From CBDCZY01 sp965224745 (GTDB taxonomy: Bacteria; Pseudomonadota; Gammaproteobacteria; Methylococcales; Methylomonadaceae): a DNA stretch of 64,000 bases. The notes below the pieces were generated by a model, which made no database searches, was not told the DNA's origin, and worked only from the letters and a program-made list of their open reading frames with translations. The stretch spans positions 310,001 to 374,000 of the forward strand of contig CBDCZY010000002.1 of assembly GCA_965224745.1 (NCBI GenBank), given 5' to 3'. Positions 1 through 9,334 of this stretch are shown here, in pieces. Numbering within the stretch: the stretch's first letter is position 1; each line of letters opens with the position of its first letter. The position numbers were made by a program, and so were the translations under genes.

Positions 1-1
1 T

Positions 2-301
2 GCCGCGGCCATTGTAGATAAAGATGGGCTTGTAACTCATGTTCGGAGAGAATTCGATATGGATACTGATGCACTAGGCGCTTCGGTACAAATCTTATTC
101 GGTGTATCCACTCGAGCAGCAGAGCAGGTTAAACAAAAAACTGTCAATTTTGTTATTACTGAGAGCTCGGATGGCTATATTATGTTGGCACCACTTAAAT
201 CTGGCTTAGTATTAGCGTTATTTTCAGACCAGGATGCACTATTAGGTGCGATACGCTTTGAAATCAAGGAAACTATTCCAGCGTTAAACCAACTATTCTA
301 A
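2..301 (+). CDS. Roadblock/LC7 domain protein, 5' truncated by window edge
   Basis: The frame is open from base 2 to the TAA at 299-301, and in-frame codons before the first ATG (base 59) continue the same protein, so the true start lies outside the window. The visible 99 residues match the second half of a Roadblock/LC7 (MglB-like) fold: a hydrophobic strand with DKDG, a helix, then strands around YIMLAPLKSG and LVLALFSDQDA and a C-terminal helix. Proteins of this family act as partners or regulators of small Ras-like GTPases such as MglA in bacterial polarity and motility. A second Roadblock-like gene follows 170 bp downstream on the same strand, which suggests a shared module. Function beyond the fold is inference. 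Confidence 0.72.
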   Translation, partial: AAAIVDKDGLVTHVRREFDMDTDALGASVQILFGVSTRAAEQVKQKTVNFVITESSDGYIMLAPLKSGLVLALFSDQDALLGAIRFEIKETIPALNQLF

Positions 302-474
302 ATCATCAGAACACCATCACTCCTGTGAATTGATCATTTCGTATTTGTATAACTTTGCCTGATAGACTCTGGTATTAACACAATTGTTGTCGTTATTAAT
401 CAACAACAAGCGTTACTCTGAAAACGAATAAAAAAAAGATAATGAGGACTACATGAACTTTACAAGGCAAAATT

Positions 475-927
475 ATGCATTGGTTTGAATCGAAAGTTAG
501 CCAACTGGTGCAGCTTGCAGATGGTTACTCCAGACTGCACAATAAAGAAGCTAACAGTAAATCTGAATTCAGTCGCGAACCGGATATTCAACGGGACAAA
601 TTCATCTTAAACCTAAATAACCTGGTTGAAGATGTATCTGACCAGCCAGGTATTATGGCTTGTCTCGTTAGCTATGATGGATTGCTATTAGCAAAAGCTG
701 GTAGCGCTCCAGATTTTGAAGCGCTTGCCGCATTAACGCAAGAGTGCCTTCAGCCCGCTGCCAAAGCGTCAAAAATACTGGCTCTAGGAGAGATGCAGCA
801 AATGGTTCTGATAGGCACAGAATACAAACTAGCAGTGATTACTGTGGGGGCTATGGCATTATGCGTTTTAAGCCCTCGCAGCACCAGCATGTCTAACTCG
901 CTACGAAATAAAGTTAACGAACCTTAG
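475..927 (+). CDS. Roadblock/LC7-like protein
   Basis: This 150-residue protein has a polar N-terminal segment of about 40 residues, then a Roadblock/LC7-like domain (about residues 43-135): a helix, GIMACLVSYDGLLLAKAG, a long helix, then strands MQQMVLIG and LAVITVGAMALCVLS. The ATG at 475 has AAGG about 9 bases upstream. An earlier ATG at 453 is out of frame and stops after 11 codons. With the gene ending at 301 it forms a same-strand Roadblock pair, which is common beside MglA-type GTPases. No GTPase is visible because the window starts too late. Confidence 0.65.
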   Translation: MHWFESKVSQLVQLADGYSRLHNKEANSKSEFSREPDIQRDKFILNLNNLVEDVSDQPGIMACLVSYDGLLLAKAGSAPDFEALAALTQECLQPAAKASKILALGEMQQMVLIGTEYKLAVITVGAMALCVLSPRSTSMSNSLRNKVNEP

Positions 928-946
928 GCACCGCAAAAGGCGCGTA

Positions 947-1147
947 TCAACACCTGAATTCGTCAAGCAGTTGTACCCTAAGTAGCTTCAATGCCGTTTT
1001 TTTTCCATACCAAAGCCCAGTTAATGGGTCTTGCCACTGGATAACTGGAACTCGCTGAGACATCCATCGTCTTCTTTTCCAGCCGTGGCCCCATAACATG
1101 GTGGCTTTAAAAAAATGGTCAAATTTTCTCTCAATTTCAATCCTCAT
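947..1147 (-). CDS. Small hypothetical protein with strong ribosome binding site
   Basis: This 66-codon ORF is antisense to its upstream neighbours, and its start lies in open intergenic DNA. A near-perfect Shine-Dalgarno (AAGGAGG) sits 9 bases before the ATG, the best reason to call it real. The product is basic and aromatic-rich, with a WKRRRW patch near residue 23 and PLTGLWYGKKTALKLL near the C-terminus, and has no signal peptide or membrane segment. The family is not recognised. It could be a nucleic-acid-binding or regulatory small protein, but nothing in the sequence proves it. Confidence 0.5.
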   Translation of the reverse strand: MRIEIERKFDHFFKATMLWGHGWKRRRWMSQRVPVIQWQDPLTGLWYGKKTALKLLRVQLLDEFRC

Positions 1148-1770
1148 TCCTACTAACCTCCTTAATCAAAGTTGGAAAGATTTAGCCCCATTGGGACTCT
1201 ATGTAGTGAAGACTTACAACTTAAGAATAGTTGTTGAAATGGATGTAATCTGTTAATCAGTAGGCACTTTTTAGGGTATTATTGACATTTAGTACATAAA
1301 TTTAGGCTTCTAATAGATTTCTGGCGCCCATCACAAACAAACGAAACTCACAGTATATTGGTAACTTCACACCCCTAAAGCTGCAAAGAAAAGGTTGACA
1401 GGTTTTCATAGGGAAAAGTCTCATTTTTCCATTGATCCTAAAAAATCAGTTGAAATTTAAAAAAAGTCACTTAAACTCCGTAACTTAATGATTTTAAGTA
1501 CTTTGTTTTACTGCGCTGCAGTTGAATCTCTCACCGAATGGGTGGGAACATTAAATTAATAACGAAATAACTTTCAAAGACTTATCGTTAAAATCCATAT
1601 TCAACTAATTTTTTTAGGTTGATGGGAACATCAAGACGACACACGTTGGTCGAAAAAGACAATGAAAGGATGTAAAAATAAAGCGATTTATAATGCCAAG
1701 AAACTATTAACAACGAATTGCGTAGATTGAATTTAAGTTAAAGGGTCTATGTTGAATAGAGTGGGTAACA
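1148..1770. other. Intergenic stretch, no gene seen
   Basis: AT-rich DNA with stop codons in all frames. No RNA gene, terminator or complete repeat is recognised. It separates the small ORF at 947-1147 from the IS1-family relic and may contain older decayed IS sequence. Confidence 0.4.
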
Positions 1771-2418
1771 CCTGTCTACCATTGTAAAACGTGTGGAGAG
1801 CCTATGGTGTACTTGAGCCCAAAGTTCGATATACAGAAGGGGGGAGAACAAAGCCCTTATTTTAAAAACCTACCAAGAGCGTTCTAGTATGCGTGGAATT
1901 GAACGGACTTTCGGCGTAAGTCGTCAAACCCTGAGTGCATGGCTAAAAAAAAGTGTTAAAAACTTCCTCTTTTAAAAGACACGCTAGCCTTTGTTAATCC
2001 TGAGAAGACACCCGTATTAGAATTAGATGAGCATGGTCTTTTGTCTATAGCAAAGTCTGGGAATGGATTGTATTGAGTCGAGACACTCGCGAAATTATCG
2101 ACTACGCCTGTGACGACCGAAGTGAAAAAAAGTGTCAGATACTTTTGGGATCGTGTTCCTCCTGTTTATCAGCATGCCACCTGTTACAGCGATTTTTGGC
2201 AGGCTTATCAAATTGTTGTACCCGATCAACAACACCATGCAGTGGGTAAAGAAACGGGAGAAACTGCTCATATTGAACGCTGGAAGAATATTTTACGCCA
2301 ACATTTAGCCCGATTTGTCCGCAAGACTTTATCGTTTTCCAAATGTTATACGATGCATGAGATTTGTTTAAAGCTCTTTATACATCGCTACAATAGAGAG
2401 CTACTTCCAATCATGTAA
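1771..2418 (+). pseudogene. IS1-family transposase, frameshifted relic
   Basis: Translated in three successive frames, this region gives one IS1-type transposase. It shows a Cys motif (CKTCG, from about 1783), a helix-turn-helix segment (RGIERTFGVSRQTLSAWLKK, from about 1888), the start of the DDE core (LELDE, near 2020) and its C-terminal part from 2110 (GKETGETAHIERW, then FVRKTLSFSK). Stops and frameshifts after about 1885, 1975 and 2075 separate the pieces, so it cannot encode an active enzyme. The C-terminal part stays open to 2418. No inverted-repeat ends or target duplication were recognised. Confidence 0.78.
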
Positions 2419-2460
2419 AAATGTACGGTAACACTTAAAATATTACCACTACCTGTGATT

Positions 2461-3468
2461 TTAAATCCCCCCGGATAATTCCAGTTGATTAGAATCGACT
2501 GAATAAGCTCTCAGCACATCATCAACAACATCTATCCAAAGATGCTTGGTTCCATCAATCTCGCGCCTGACCCAAAAGGCATAAACACTTTCCGCCCAAT
2601 TCCGATATTGCCGTTCCTCGGCTATGGCTTTAGGCAAACGAACACCACAGCCCCTCTCAGGACATGTCTGCTCACGTATCCTTTGTTCATACTGAGCTTT
2701 ACTTTGCTGAAATATTTCCTTGTTATTCTCGATAAATCTATGAATGTGCTGCATACGCTGTAGACTTAAAATTACGGTATGCTCCATCATAATGTCACGT
2801 GTCGCGGACATAAAAGACTCATCACTTACGACCCAATCTACGACCGTATGAAAATACCTTACAAATTGAGGGTTGTAGTGTCCAAAATCGTTATGATCGG
2901 TAAGCTTCAGCTCTTGCTTGCTGTGAGGACCGCTTACATAAATATCCATTGGAAGTATTTTCTGCAGCGTTTCAAAGGTTATCAATGACCGAACATATTC
3001 AAAGGTATTTAAAAGACCAGCAGACTCGGTGAATCCATAGTCAAATTGCCACCCTACCCGAACAGGACTAAATTTGGCTTTAGCTAGATTTTGAATAACA
3101 AATCTAATTTCTCTGGCTACTGTATCTTCACTTTCATCTATTGATTTTACTGATTCTAACTTGAACACCAAATCGCCTTGATGCATCATATTGACTTCTA
3201 ATGTATCGCCACCAACACTCACATTAGGCATACGAAGAATACCTGTAGCCCAATTCAATGTATCAACTGATTTTGATGTGTCGGATACCAAAGCTGTTGA
3301 TGTCACTTTAAACACTGAATCACCTAGATGAATCATTTCAACTTCATAGTCGTTCGCGCCAACATGTACAATAGGAATGTGTACTACCCCGGTTGAAGGG
3401 TTATATGAATCAGCAGAAAAGGAGCTGATTGGCATCAGCACTACGAGTGTTACAAATAAATTTTTCAT
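2461..3468 (-). CDS. Exported hypothetical protein with duplicated N-terminal motif
   Basis: The 335-residue product begins with a signal peptide (residues 1-19, basic start then LFVTLVVLMPISSFSA). Residues about 20-105 hold two copies of one beta-rich motif: the first has STGVVHIPIVHVG and then HLGDSVFKV, the second ATGILRMPNVSVG and then HQGDLVFKL. The remaining 220 residues look mostly helical, with two Cys (CPERGC) near residue 280. The family is not recognised. It lies on the same strand as three other exported-protein genes, but gaps of 100-200 bp make one operon uncertain. Localisation to periplasm or outside is inferred from the signal peptide. Confidence 0.68.
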   Translation of the reverse strand: MKNLFVTLVVLMPISSFSADSYNPSTGVVHIPIVHVGANDYEVEMIHLGDSVFKVTSTALVSDTSKSVDTLNWATGILRMPNVSVGGDTLEVNMMHQGDLVFKLESVKSIDESEDTVAREIRFVIQNLAKAKFSPVRVGWQFDYGFTESAGLLNTFEYVRSLITFETLQKILPMDIYVSGPHSKQELKLTDHNDFGHYNPQFVRYFHTVVDWVVSDESFMSATRDIMMEHTVILSLQRMQHIHRFIENNKEIFQQSKAQYEQRIREQTCPERGCGVRLPKAIAEERQYRNWAESVYAFWVRREIDGTKHLWIDVVDDVLRAYSVDSNQLELSGGI

Positions 3469-3658
3469 TTGGATTTTTCCTCAATACTTTCTTCTGACTA
3501 ATCACTTGTAAAATAACTACCTATCATTTATGGCTGAGTAATCAATACTTGCCATCCCTGGCGCTAGATACACACTCAGAGCGAGTATGACTAAATGATT
3601 GATAAATTGATAGCTTTGAATTAAAGCTAAGAATTGTTTTTACAACAGCTTATTAGGA

Positions 3659-4642
3659 CTAAAATGAAGGCCCAAACTGCCATGCAGATTGCGGTAAAAG
3701 TCCAGCTTGCACCATCCCATTTGTCCATAACCAATTTGATGTGCTGATTATTTGCGGCATTAACACTAGATTTGTTGCGGCGGTATTACAACTAGCGCCA
3801 ATTTCTTGCGCAACAGGAGTAAGATCTAAAGCGTCTTGATATGACACATTCGCCGCTAAATCAGAAATCAAACAATTACATGCAACTATTGGGTTAAGAC
3901 TTCCAGCTTGACCCTCAAGACAACTAAGGTATTCTGTCCAAACGATATCGGTAGTCCAACCAGGCTGTAAAGACCTGCCGTTCATAAATTCATCTAACCC
4001 CGAAGATCCTTGTGAAGACTCCTGAGCTGCAGGTACTGTGATAAGATCAATCCCGTGACTCTCAAATTGATGTTGCAATTCCTTTTCTTCTTCCAGAACT
4101 GGGTGCGATACGACACTTTGTACAAAATCCGTAGAAATTTGGCCAATTTTTAGTAAATTTTGGACAAATCCGGGATCGCTGAGCAATTGTTCTGACTTCT
4201 CTAAAGAAAAGTTAGCCATTAGATCTTTAGCGGCAGCATTGCAAACCGGTTCTGAAATACCGGCTTCTTTACAAAGTTGGATTTTTTCATCCAGCAGTTT
4301 TTTTGACCATCCAGCTTGCAGGAAGCCATCCTCTCCAGATCTGGCGTTTAGTAAATTGTTATAACAAGACGTCAATACTTGCGAAGCTAAATTACTGGAT
4401 TCGTTGGACAGGAGCGGCTCAGCTTCTTCAAACGAGTAATTATTCGTAAGCTCAATCTCTACGCACCGACAACCCGCTGTTCCTCCAGCTGCGCCACTAT
4501 CAAAACACTGTTTAAAAAAATCAGTTAACCATTCTTTAGGCCAAGTCGAAGCGGACACCGCGTCTTCAGCATGAGACGTTCCAGCCCAAAAAAATGGCAG
4601 CAAGATAAATACGAAAATATATTTGTTGAATCTATTTAGCAT
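3659..4642 (-). CDS. Exported hypothetical protein with three Cys-containing repeats
   Basis: The 327-residue product has a signal peptide (residues 1-25, ending near SHAED). The mature part contains three diverged copies of one unit, starting near residues 34, 107 and 228. Each has a Trp at its start, a Cys about 10-15 residues later, a second Cys or CxC (GCRC, VCNA, ACNC), and then NYSFEEAE-, NFSLEKSE- or NVSYQDAL-like helices. The Cys pairs suggest disulphide-stabilised helical modules in the periplasm or outside. The middle unit keeps fewer Cys than the others. No known family is recognised. Confidence 0.66.
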   Translation of the reverse strand: MLNRFNKYIFVFILLPFFWAGTSHAEDAVSASTWPKEWLTDFFKQCFDSGAAGGTAGCRCVEIELTNNYSFEEAEPLLSNESSNLASQVLTSCYNNLLNARSGEDGFLQAGWSKKLLDEKIQLCKEAGISEPVCNAAAKDLMANFSLEKSEQLLSDPGFVQNLLKIGQISTDFVQSVVSHPVLEEEKELQHQFESHGIDLITVPAAQESSQGSSGLDEFMNGRSLQPGWTTDIVWTEYLSCLEGQAGSLNPIVACNCLISDLAANVSYQDALDLTPVAQEIGASCNTAATNLVLMPQIISTSNWLWTNGMVQAGLLPQSAWQFGPSF

Positions 4643-4740
4643 GATCGATACCTGTCGTTAAATAGTATTTGAAAATAATTACCCGCTAACACATTGCAAT
4701 AACCAAGCAGTGAGGTAATCACTAATTTAAAGCAGTAGTG

Positions 4741-5643
4741 TTAGCTGCCAAAATTAAACAAAAAGCCGCCCTGAATCGTATATTCTGGCGCGCGCTCCCC
4801 AAATCCTGCACCAACACCAAATCGCAGTCGGCCATTCGGAATAACTTCGTAATCTACACCGCTGGTAAAGTAGCCCACATCGTGTCCTGTATCACCTGAA
4901 AATTCGCCCATGACATGAAGGGCTGAGTTGATCTCATAAATAATCCCGGCGCTGGCAAAAAAAGCGAAATCTCCTTCATTTTTAATTCTCGCTCCCGGAG
5001 GTGAACCAACAACGCCATTTGCTGTTGTCATTACATTGGCTGAATTAAACTGAAGTGGATCGAACCCTGGTAATTGAACCGGAACGACTTGCTGGCCATT
5101 CACGATAAAACCATCTCCAACACCGCTAATGCCATCAAGTTCATGTGTTTCAACATAACCGAAACCAAGGTGGGCTGCTGTTACCAGTTTCTCAGTAACC
5201 GGAATTCGAATAGCGCCAAAAGCTTCAAATTCCAGGGTATCCTGACCTTGATCATTATCTCCTGTAGGAAAATCAAAGCGCATACCCGCTGTGAGATTAA
5301 CCGGTTTAAAGTCGGTAAAATGGTAACGTCCCACCAGGGATAAATCGCTAACGTCCATCTGTTCATGACCAAAATCCGGATCTACGTTGATACCCCCAAT
5401 TGATGCCCCGATGTCAATATTAGACGCAATCGGGGCACCTCCTCTAATCTGAAAGGGTATGGTGTTTCCACTCTCGAAACCTCTATGTCCTGCTCCAATC
5501 TCTGCATAAGGGCTGTCAAGTCGTACAGCATCCACAAAGAAGCTGTCAAATAACCGGACGCGATCCAAGGCGGTCGGATCGGCAAAGCTCAAATTTACTT
5601 CTAACAGTGTGGCCAGAACAATTATGCAAAATTTATTTTTCAT
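4741..5643 (-). CDS. Probable outer-membrane beta-barrel protein
   Basis: The 300-residue product has a signal peptide (1-21) and then repeated amphipathic strands with Gly and aromatic residues (IDIGASIGGINV, LSLVGRYHFTDF, LTAGMRFDFPTG, LVTAAHLGFGYVE, FAFFASAGIIYEI, LRFGVGAGFG). It ends in FLFNFGS, an aromatic-rich terminal strand like those of outer-membrane barrels. The pattern and length fit a small transport- or phenol-degradation-type barrel, but the exact family is not certain. Neighbours on both sides encode exported proteins on the same strand. Cargo or substrate is unknown. Confidence 0.68.
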   Translation of the reverse strand: MKNKFCIIVLATLLEVNLSFADPTALDRVRLFDSFFVDAVRLDSPYAEIGAGHRGFESGNTIPFQIRGGAPIASNIDIGASIGGINVDPDFGHEQMDVSDLSLVGRYHFTDFKPVNLTAGMRFDFPTGDNDQGQDTLEFEAFGAIRIPVTEKLVTAAHLGFGYVETHELDGISGVGDGFIVNGQQVVPVQLPGFDPLQFNSANVMTTANGVVGSPPGARIKNEGDFAFFASAGIIYEINSALHVMGEFSGDTGHDVGYFTSGVDYEVIPNGRLRFGVGAGFGERAPEYTIQGGFLFNFGS

Positions 5644-5777
5644 TTTCTCTCACCTGTTCATATGTAGCTAAGGAGTATTTTTCTACCTTAACTTTAATGC
5701 TCTTAAAAAAATAATACGAAACTGGCAACACGCTTAAAACAACGATTGCTAACAGCTACCGCCAACCTGCGCCTTGT

Positions 5778-6167
5778 TTAGGGGATGTACTGCATCAGTG
5801 AAATAACCGAAGCAAAATTTTCTTGTTCGAACCAAACTTGAAGGCGTTTACCCTCGAATTCGTATAAACTGTAACCACCATCCTGATAGAGCGGCCTTGC
5901 AATTTGCTCCAACCCAATCCGTGTCACAGGTCCATTAAAAGGTTCCACCGTCTTAGTTACAGTACCGTTGCGACCACTGATCAAAATACCTTCCACTAAA
6001 ATTGTATTTATTGTTTTAGGTCTAGGTTCTTTCGCCACGCTTTGATGTAGTTGATCTTTGAATGAAATATAGGTCTCTACAGCCGACATCAAATCATTGG
6101 CTGAAAGTTGTGCTGATGACAATAGCAAGGTTAAAAAAGCAACTAGTGTTAAGAATTTATTTTTCAT
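5778..6167 (-). CDS. Small exported hypothetical protein
   Basis: This 129-residue product has a signal peptide (1-23, MKNKFLTLVAFLTLLLSSAQ and then LSA). The mature part is short and beta-rich (TILVEGILISG, YSLYEFEGKRLQVWF). It shares its MKNKF start and strand with the barrel gene downstream, 134 bp away, so the two may be co-transcribed. No family or catalytic motif is recognised. Confidence 0.6.
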   Translation of the reverse strand: MKNKFLTLVAFLTLLLSSAQLSANDLMSAVETYISFKDQLHQSVAKEPRPKTINTILVEGILISGRNGTVTKTVEPFNGPVTRIGLEQIARPLYQDGGYSLYEFEGKRLQVWFEQENFASVISLMQYIP

Positions 6168-6666
6168 ACTATTTCCTCCATATTAATCAATTGTGTGTTA
6201 GTCATCCAAAAAGGACCTTTTCAAAACATCTGAATTTCCTCATTTGGTGGTTCTATAGTCTGCTAAAACATAGAAGTTACCTATGAACCAGCTCACAACT
6301 AGTGTAATGTCATAAACAGGCCGGACATTTTGCTACGTAGTCTTGGCTCACCTCACCTTTGCCAATATCTCTTCTAAAAATCCTATGGTGAAAGTATTAC
6401 TTTGCATGCCCGCTTGATGAATTCATATAAAACTTCAGTATCAATTAGTAATACATTCATTTTTGTTAAAACATCCTCCAACATGGAAATTCTTATAAAA
6501 CATTTATACTTCTCTCAGGATTTTAAATACCTCTTAGCACTATCCTAGCCTTGACTTCACGAAAATGGAGCCAACAAACGGTAGGGTTAGAACTAAATTA
6601 TTCAATATTTCAGAACTATTAAGTGGCTAGCACTACTAGGTTTTTGATTTATCTAGGAGAAGAAAA
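6168..6666. other. Divergent intergenic region upstream of two exported-protein genes
   Basis: This 499-bp AT-rich stretch lies between the minus-strand exported gene and the plus-strand lactonase-like gene, so it should hold both promoters. No operator palindrome or convincing -35/-10 pair was picked out. The only clear element is AGGAGA about 5 bases before the ATG at 6667. Confidence 0.4.
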
Positions 6667-7821
6667 ATGAAACTTAACAAAACACTGTCAAAATTCTATG
6701 TGATCGTTCTTTTGATGTTTGGTTTTAGTTGGGCCGCTCAGGCAATTGTCTATACCGCAAGTAATGAGGCCGAGGGTAATCGTGTTATTGCGTTTGATAT
6801 TGAGAAACGCTCCGGCAAACTGGTTGAAATTGGATCTTTTGACACCCAGGGAACGGGCACCGGCGCACCAATCGGCAATCAAAGTGCATTAACGACGGAC
6901 GCCAGTGACCGGTGGTTGTTCGTAACCAATGCAGGCGACGGCTCTTTAACCAGCTTCAGGCTACAACCGGAAGGGTTAGAGTTTGTTAATAAAGTGTCTT
7001 CAGGCGGCAGTTCTGCCATCAGCGTTACAGTATTCGGTACACTGGTGTATGTATTGAATGAAGGAACCGGGTCAGACAAAGACCCGGCTGAATTAAGATA
7101 CGACAATATCAGCGGCTTTCGATTTACTGGCGGCGGTATTCTGGTACCGATTCCGGGTTCTACTCGTATTATCGATAAAACGCAACTCACCTCACCAGCT
7201 CAAGTGGCCTTTAACAAGTCTGGAACAGTACTGCTGATAACCGAGAAAGCAACCAATACCTTAACTACTTTTGTCGTGCAAGCCGACGGTATGCCTGCAG
7301 CCAGTCCACTAAAACGTCCTTCTGCAATACCTACGCCGTTTGGATTTGAGTTCGGTGACAGGGACTATGTGTTTATTACTGAAGCCAATAGTGGCGGTCA
7401 AGGCGTGACTGCCTCTTACCGTGTAAACCGAGAAACAGGGGAGGTTTCCTCTCTTGTTGACCTGATTGATCAAGGCGATGCAACGTGCTGGACTGTACTG
7501 TCCAGTGACCAAACTGTTGGTTATTCTGTCAATACCGGTAGTGATAGCGTTTCGCTCTATCGAATTAATTTTGACGGAACACTGAAGTCGTTTTTTAGCC
7601 GATCTTTTGATCGTCTTCACCAAAACGATCAAACCGACTACCAAGTCAGAACCGGTGCTGCACCACGTGATGCTGTTTTAACTCAAAACAACCAGTTCTT
7701 AATGACCTTAAACAATGGGGACGAGGAAATACGTGCTTTCAGGGTATCTAGAAAAGGTGCTCTTAGACGACGTGGTACTGCACCCATCCCGGGCAGTGCA
7801 ACTGGGTTAATAGCTCGCTAA
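6667..7821 (+). CDS. Exported beta-propeller protein, lactonase (6-phosphogluconolactonase-like) family
   Basis: The 384-residue product has a signal peptide (1-26, ending AAQA) followed by a repeated beta-propeller covering the rest. Blades show the YTASN...RVIAFDIEKRSGKL, RWLFVTNAGDGSLTSF, GTLVYVLNEG and SGTVLLITEKATNTLTTF patterns typical of the lactonase (YbhE/Pgl-like) seven-bladed propeller. Members of this family include 6-phosphogluconolactonase, but an exported one more likely acts on an extracellular lactone or is a binding propeller. An AGGAGA ribosome binding site precedes the ATG, and a strong terminator lies 18 bp after the stop, so the gene is probably monocistronic. Confidence 0.76.
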   Translation: MKLNKTLSKFYVIVLLMFGFSWAAQAIVYTASNEAEGNRVIAFDIEKRSGKLVEIGSFDTQGTGTGAPIGNQSALTTDASDRWLFVTNAGDGSLTSFRLQPEGLEFVNKVSSGGSSAISVTVFGTLVYVLNEGTGSDKDPAELRYDNISGFRFTGGGILVPIPGSTRIIDKTQLTSPAQVAFNKSGTVLLITEKATNTLTTFVVQADGMPAASPLKRPSAIPTPFGFEFGDRDYVFITEANSGGQGVTASYRVNRETGEVSSLVDLIDQGDATCWTVLSSDQTVGYSVNTGSDSVSLYRINFDGTLKSFFSRSFDRLHQNDQTDYQVRTGAAPRDAVLTQNNQFLMTLNNGDEEIRAFRVSRKGALRRRGTAPIPGSATGLIAR

Positions 7822-7838
7822 AAGAAGCTTAGAATCAC

Positions 7839-7876
7839 AAAATCCTGCACGGTGACTTTCACCGGCAGGATTTTTT
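7839..7876 (+). terminator. Rho-independent terminator
   Basis: AATCCTGC + A + CGGTGA, a CTT loop, then TCACCG + GCAGGATT and a T run. The stem is 14 bp with one unpaired A and lies 18 bp after the lactonase stop codon. Confidence 0.9.
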
Positions 7877-8064
7877 ATAGAGAAAATTTTTGTATTTCTT
7901 CAATATACTTCAAGTACATTGACATCAAGCTGTTGATACACCTCCCCTCGTTAAACATACCCATTCCAGCTAAAAACATTGCTTTAGTTTGCTCTGTCTG
8001 AATCTGCAAATAAGTATAAGTGGGTGGCGAGCATACGTATTGGGACAAGATTGAATTAAACTAA

Positions 8065-8268
8065 TTAGATGTTGCTTTCGATGAATGACAACAAGTCTTT
8101 TATGGAATAAAACCGGGAGGATTTACCTGAAACAACATGCTCAATCCGGCCACAAATCTGACCTTTATTTACATCTGCATTTGCTTCAATTTGCACAACA
8201 AAGCCACGACTTGCAGGCAGAGATTGTTCTGCGTTTTGTCTTGATGTAGGTTTTTGATCCTTAATCAT
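8065..8268 (-). CDS. Small hypothetical protein
   Basis: The 67-residue product has a polar N-terminus and a compact beta-beta-alpha C-terminal part (GFVVQIEANADVNKG, then GRIEHVVSGKSSRFYS and LLSFIESNI). Short proteins with this GRVEHVxSG...F.S...LL.FI layout are familiar from proteobacteria, but no function is known to me. The ribosome binding site is weak (GGA). It lies downstream of the AraC gene on the same strand with a 148-bp gap, so co-transcription is possible. Confidence 0.55.
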   Translation of the reverse strand: MIKDQKPTSRQNAEQSLPASRGFVVQIEANADVNKGQICGRIEHVVSGKSSRFYSIKDLLSFIESNI

Positions 8269-8416
8269 AATAAATCCGCTGGTGGATTTTGTGCTCCACC
8301 GAAGAATATCAAAAAACTAACAAAAAGACCTAAGAAAAGTCTAAGCGTTTTCTAAAATTTACCTCAAATAACCATCTCAAATAACAAGCAACCAACAAAA
8401 TCGGAGCAATGGTAAG

Positions 8417-9334
8417 CTAAACCAGCACTGGACGCTTGCGATACTCAACTGGACTAAGACCGAAATGCCTATGGAATGCCCTGCTAAAACTAGCATCTGA
8501 GTTATAACCGACTTTATCGGCAATAACATTAGCTGGCAAACTGGTATCTTTCAACAAATTCAAAGCCAGTCTCATCCGCCAGGATGTCAGATATGTTTTT
8601 GGTGGACAGCCCACAGTTCTGGTAAAATGTTCGACAAATACCGCACGAGACATTGCGCTCTCAGCCGCCAGATTTTCCAAATTCCAGGCTTTTTCTGGGT
8701 GGCTATGAATGAGTTGCAAAGCTTTATTAATACGCGGGTCTTTCAACGCAGCCAGAAACCCATGGGAATATTTTTCCAGATCCTGAATATTTCTAAGCGA
8801 TTGGATGAACAGTACTTCACACAACCGATCTATCAGGACATTAGCGCCTGGAGCTTCACTACTAAACTCAGCAAAAATCCAGTCCGCAGTAAGCTTCAAA
8901 AAATCTCGCTCTGATATTGTGTCATAGTGAAAATGAATAATGTTAGGAAGTGCGCTGATTAAAGGATGTTCCAAAGTTTTATCAAAACGAAATAACCCAC
9001 AAAGTAGACGAGTATCCACCTTGTCGCCCTGAAACATTGGTTTTCCGTCCATCAGTGCTTTTCTTGCATCTGGACCATTCACACATTCCCGGCCAATATT
9101 ATCTGCTATCCAGTGCGATTCGCCTTCAGGAATAATAAGCACATCGCCAGCCTGCATGAATTTAGGGTCAGGCATTTTGTCGGTTTGGAACCAGAGAGAA
9201 CCGTCCAATACAACATGAAATCGTGGCTCAGAGGCAGCAGGTAGTATCATTCCCCAGGGGGCAGTCAAATCAGAGCGGAAAAAAATACTACCTTCCAGCC
9301 TGATTGATCGGCAAATATCACTGAGTACATCCAT
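8417..9334 (-). CDS. AraC-family transcriptional regulator with N-terminal cupin
   Basis: Residues 1-190 form a cupin-type sensor domain of the AraC cupin_6 kind (WGMILPAASEPRFHVVLDG, GDVLIIPEGESHW). Residues about 205-303 hold the two helix-turn-helix motifs of AraC/XylS proteins: LENLAAESAMSRAVFVEHF, then VIADKVGYNSDASFSRAFHR followed by the family signature FGLSPVEYR. The length (305 aa) is typical. It is divergent from the large winged-helix ATPase gene, with 133 bp between them, so the two regulators may share or cross-control one promoter region. The effector is unknown; cupin-AraC proteins usually control nearby metabolic or exporter genes. Confidence 0.85.
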   Translation of the reverse strand: MDVLSDICRSIRLEGSIFFRSDLTAPWGMILPAASEPRFHVVLDGSLWFQTDKMPDPKFMQAGDVLIIPEGESHWIADNIGRECVNGPDARKALMDGKPMFQGDKVDTRLLCGLFRFDKTLEHPLISALPNIIHFHYDTISERDFLKLTADWIFAEFSSEAPGANVLIDRLCEVLFIQSLRNIQDLEKYSHGFLAALKDPRINKALQLIHSHPEKAWNLENLAAESAMSRAVFVEHFTRTVGCPPKTYLTSWRMRLALNLLKDTSLPANVIADKVGYNSDASFSRAFHRHFGLSPVEYRKRPVLV

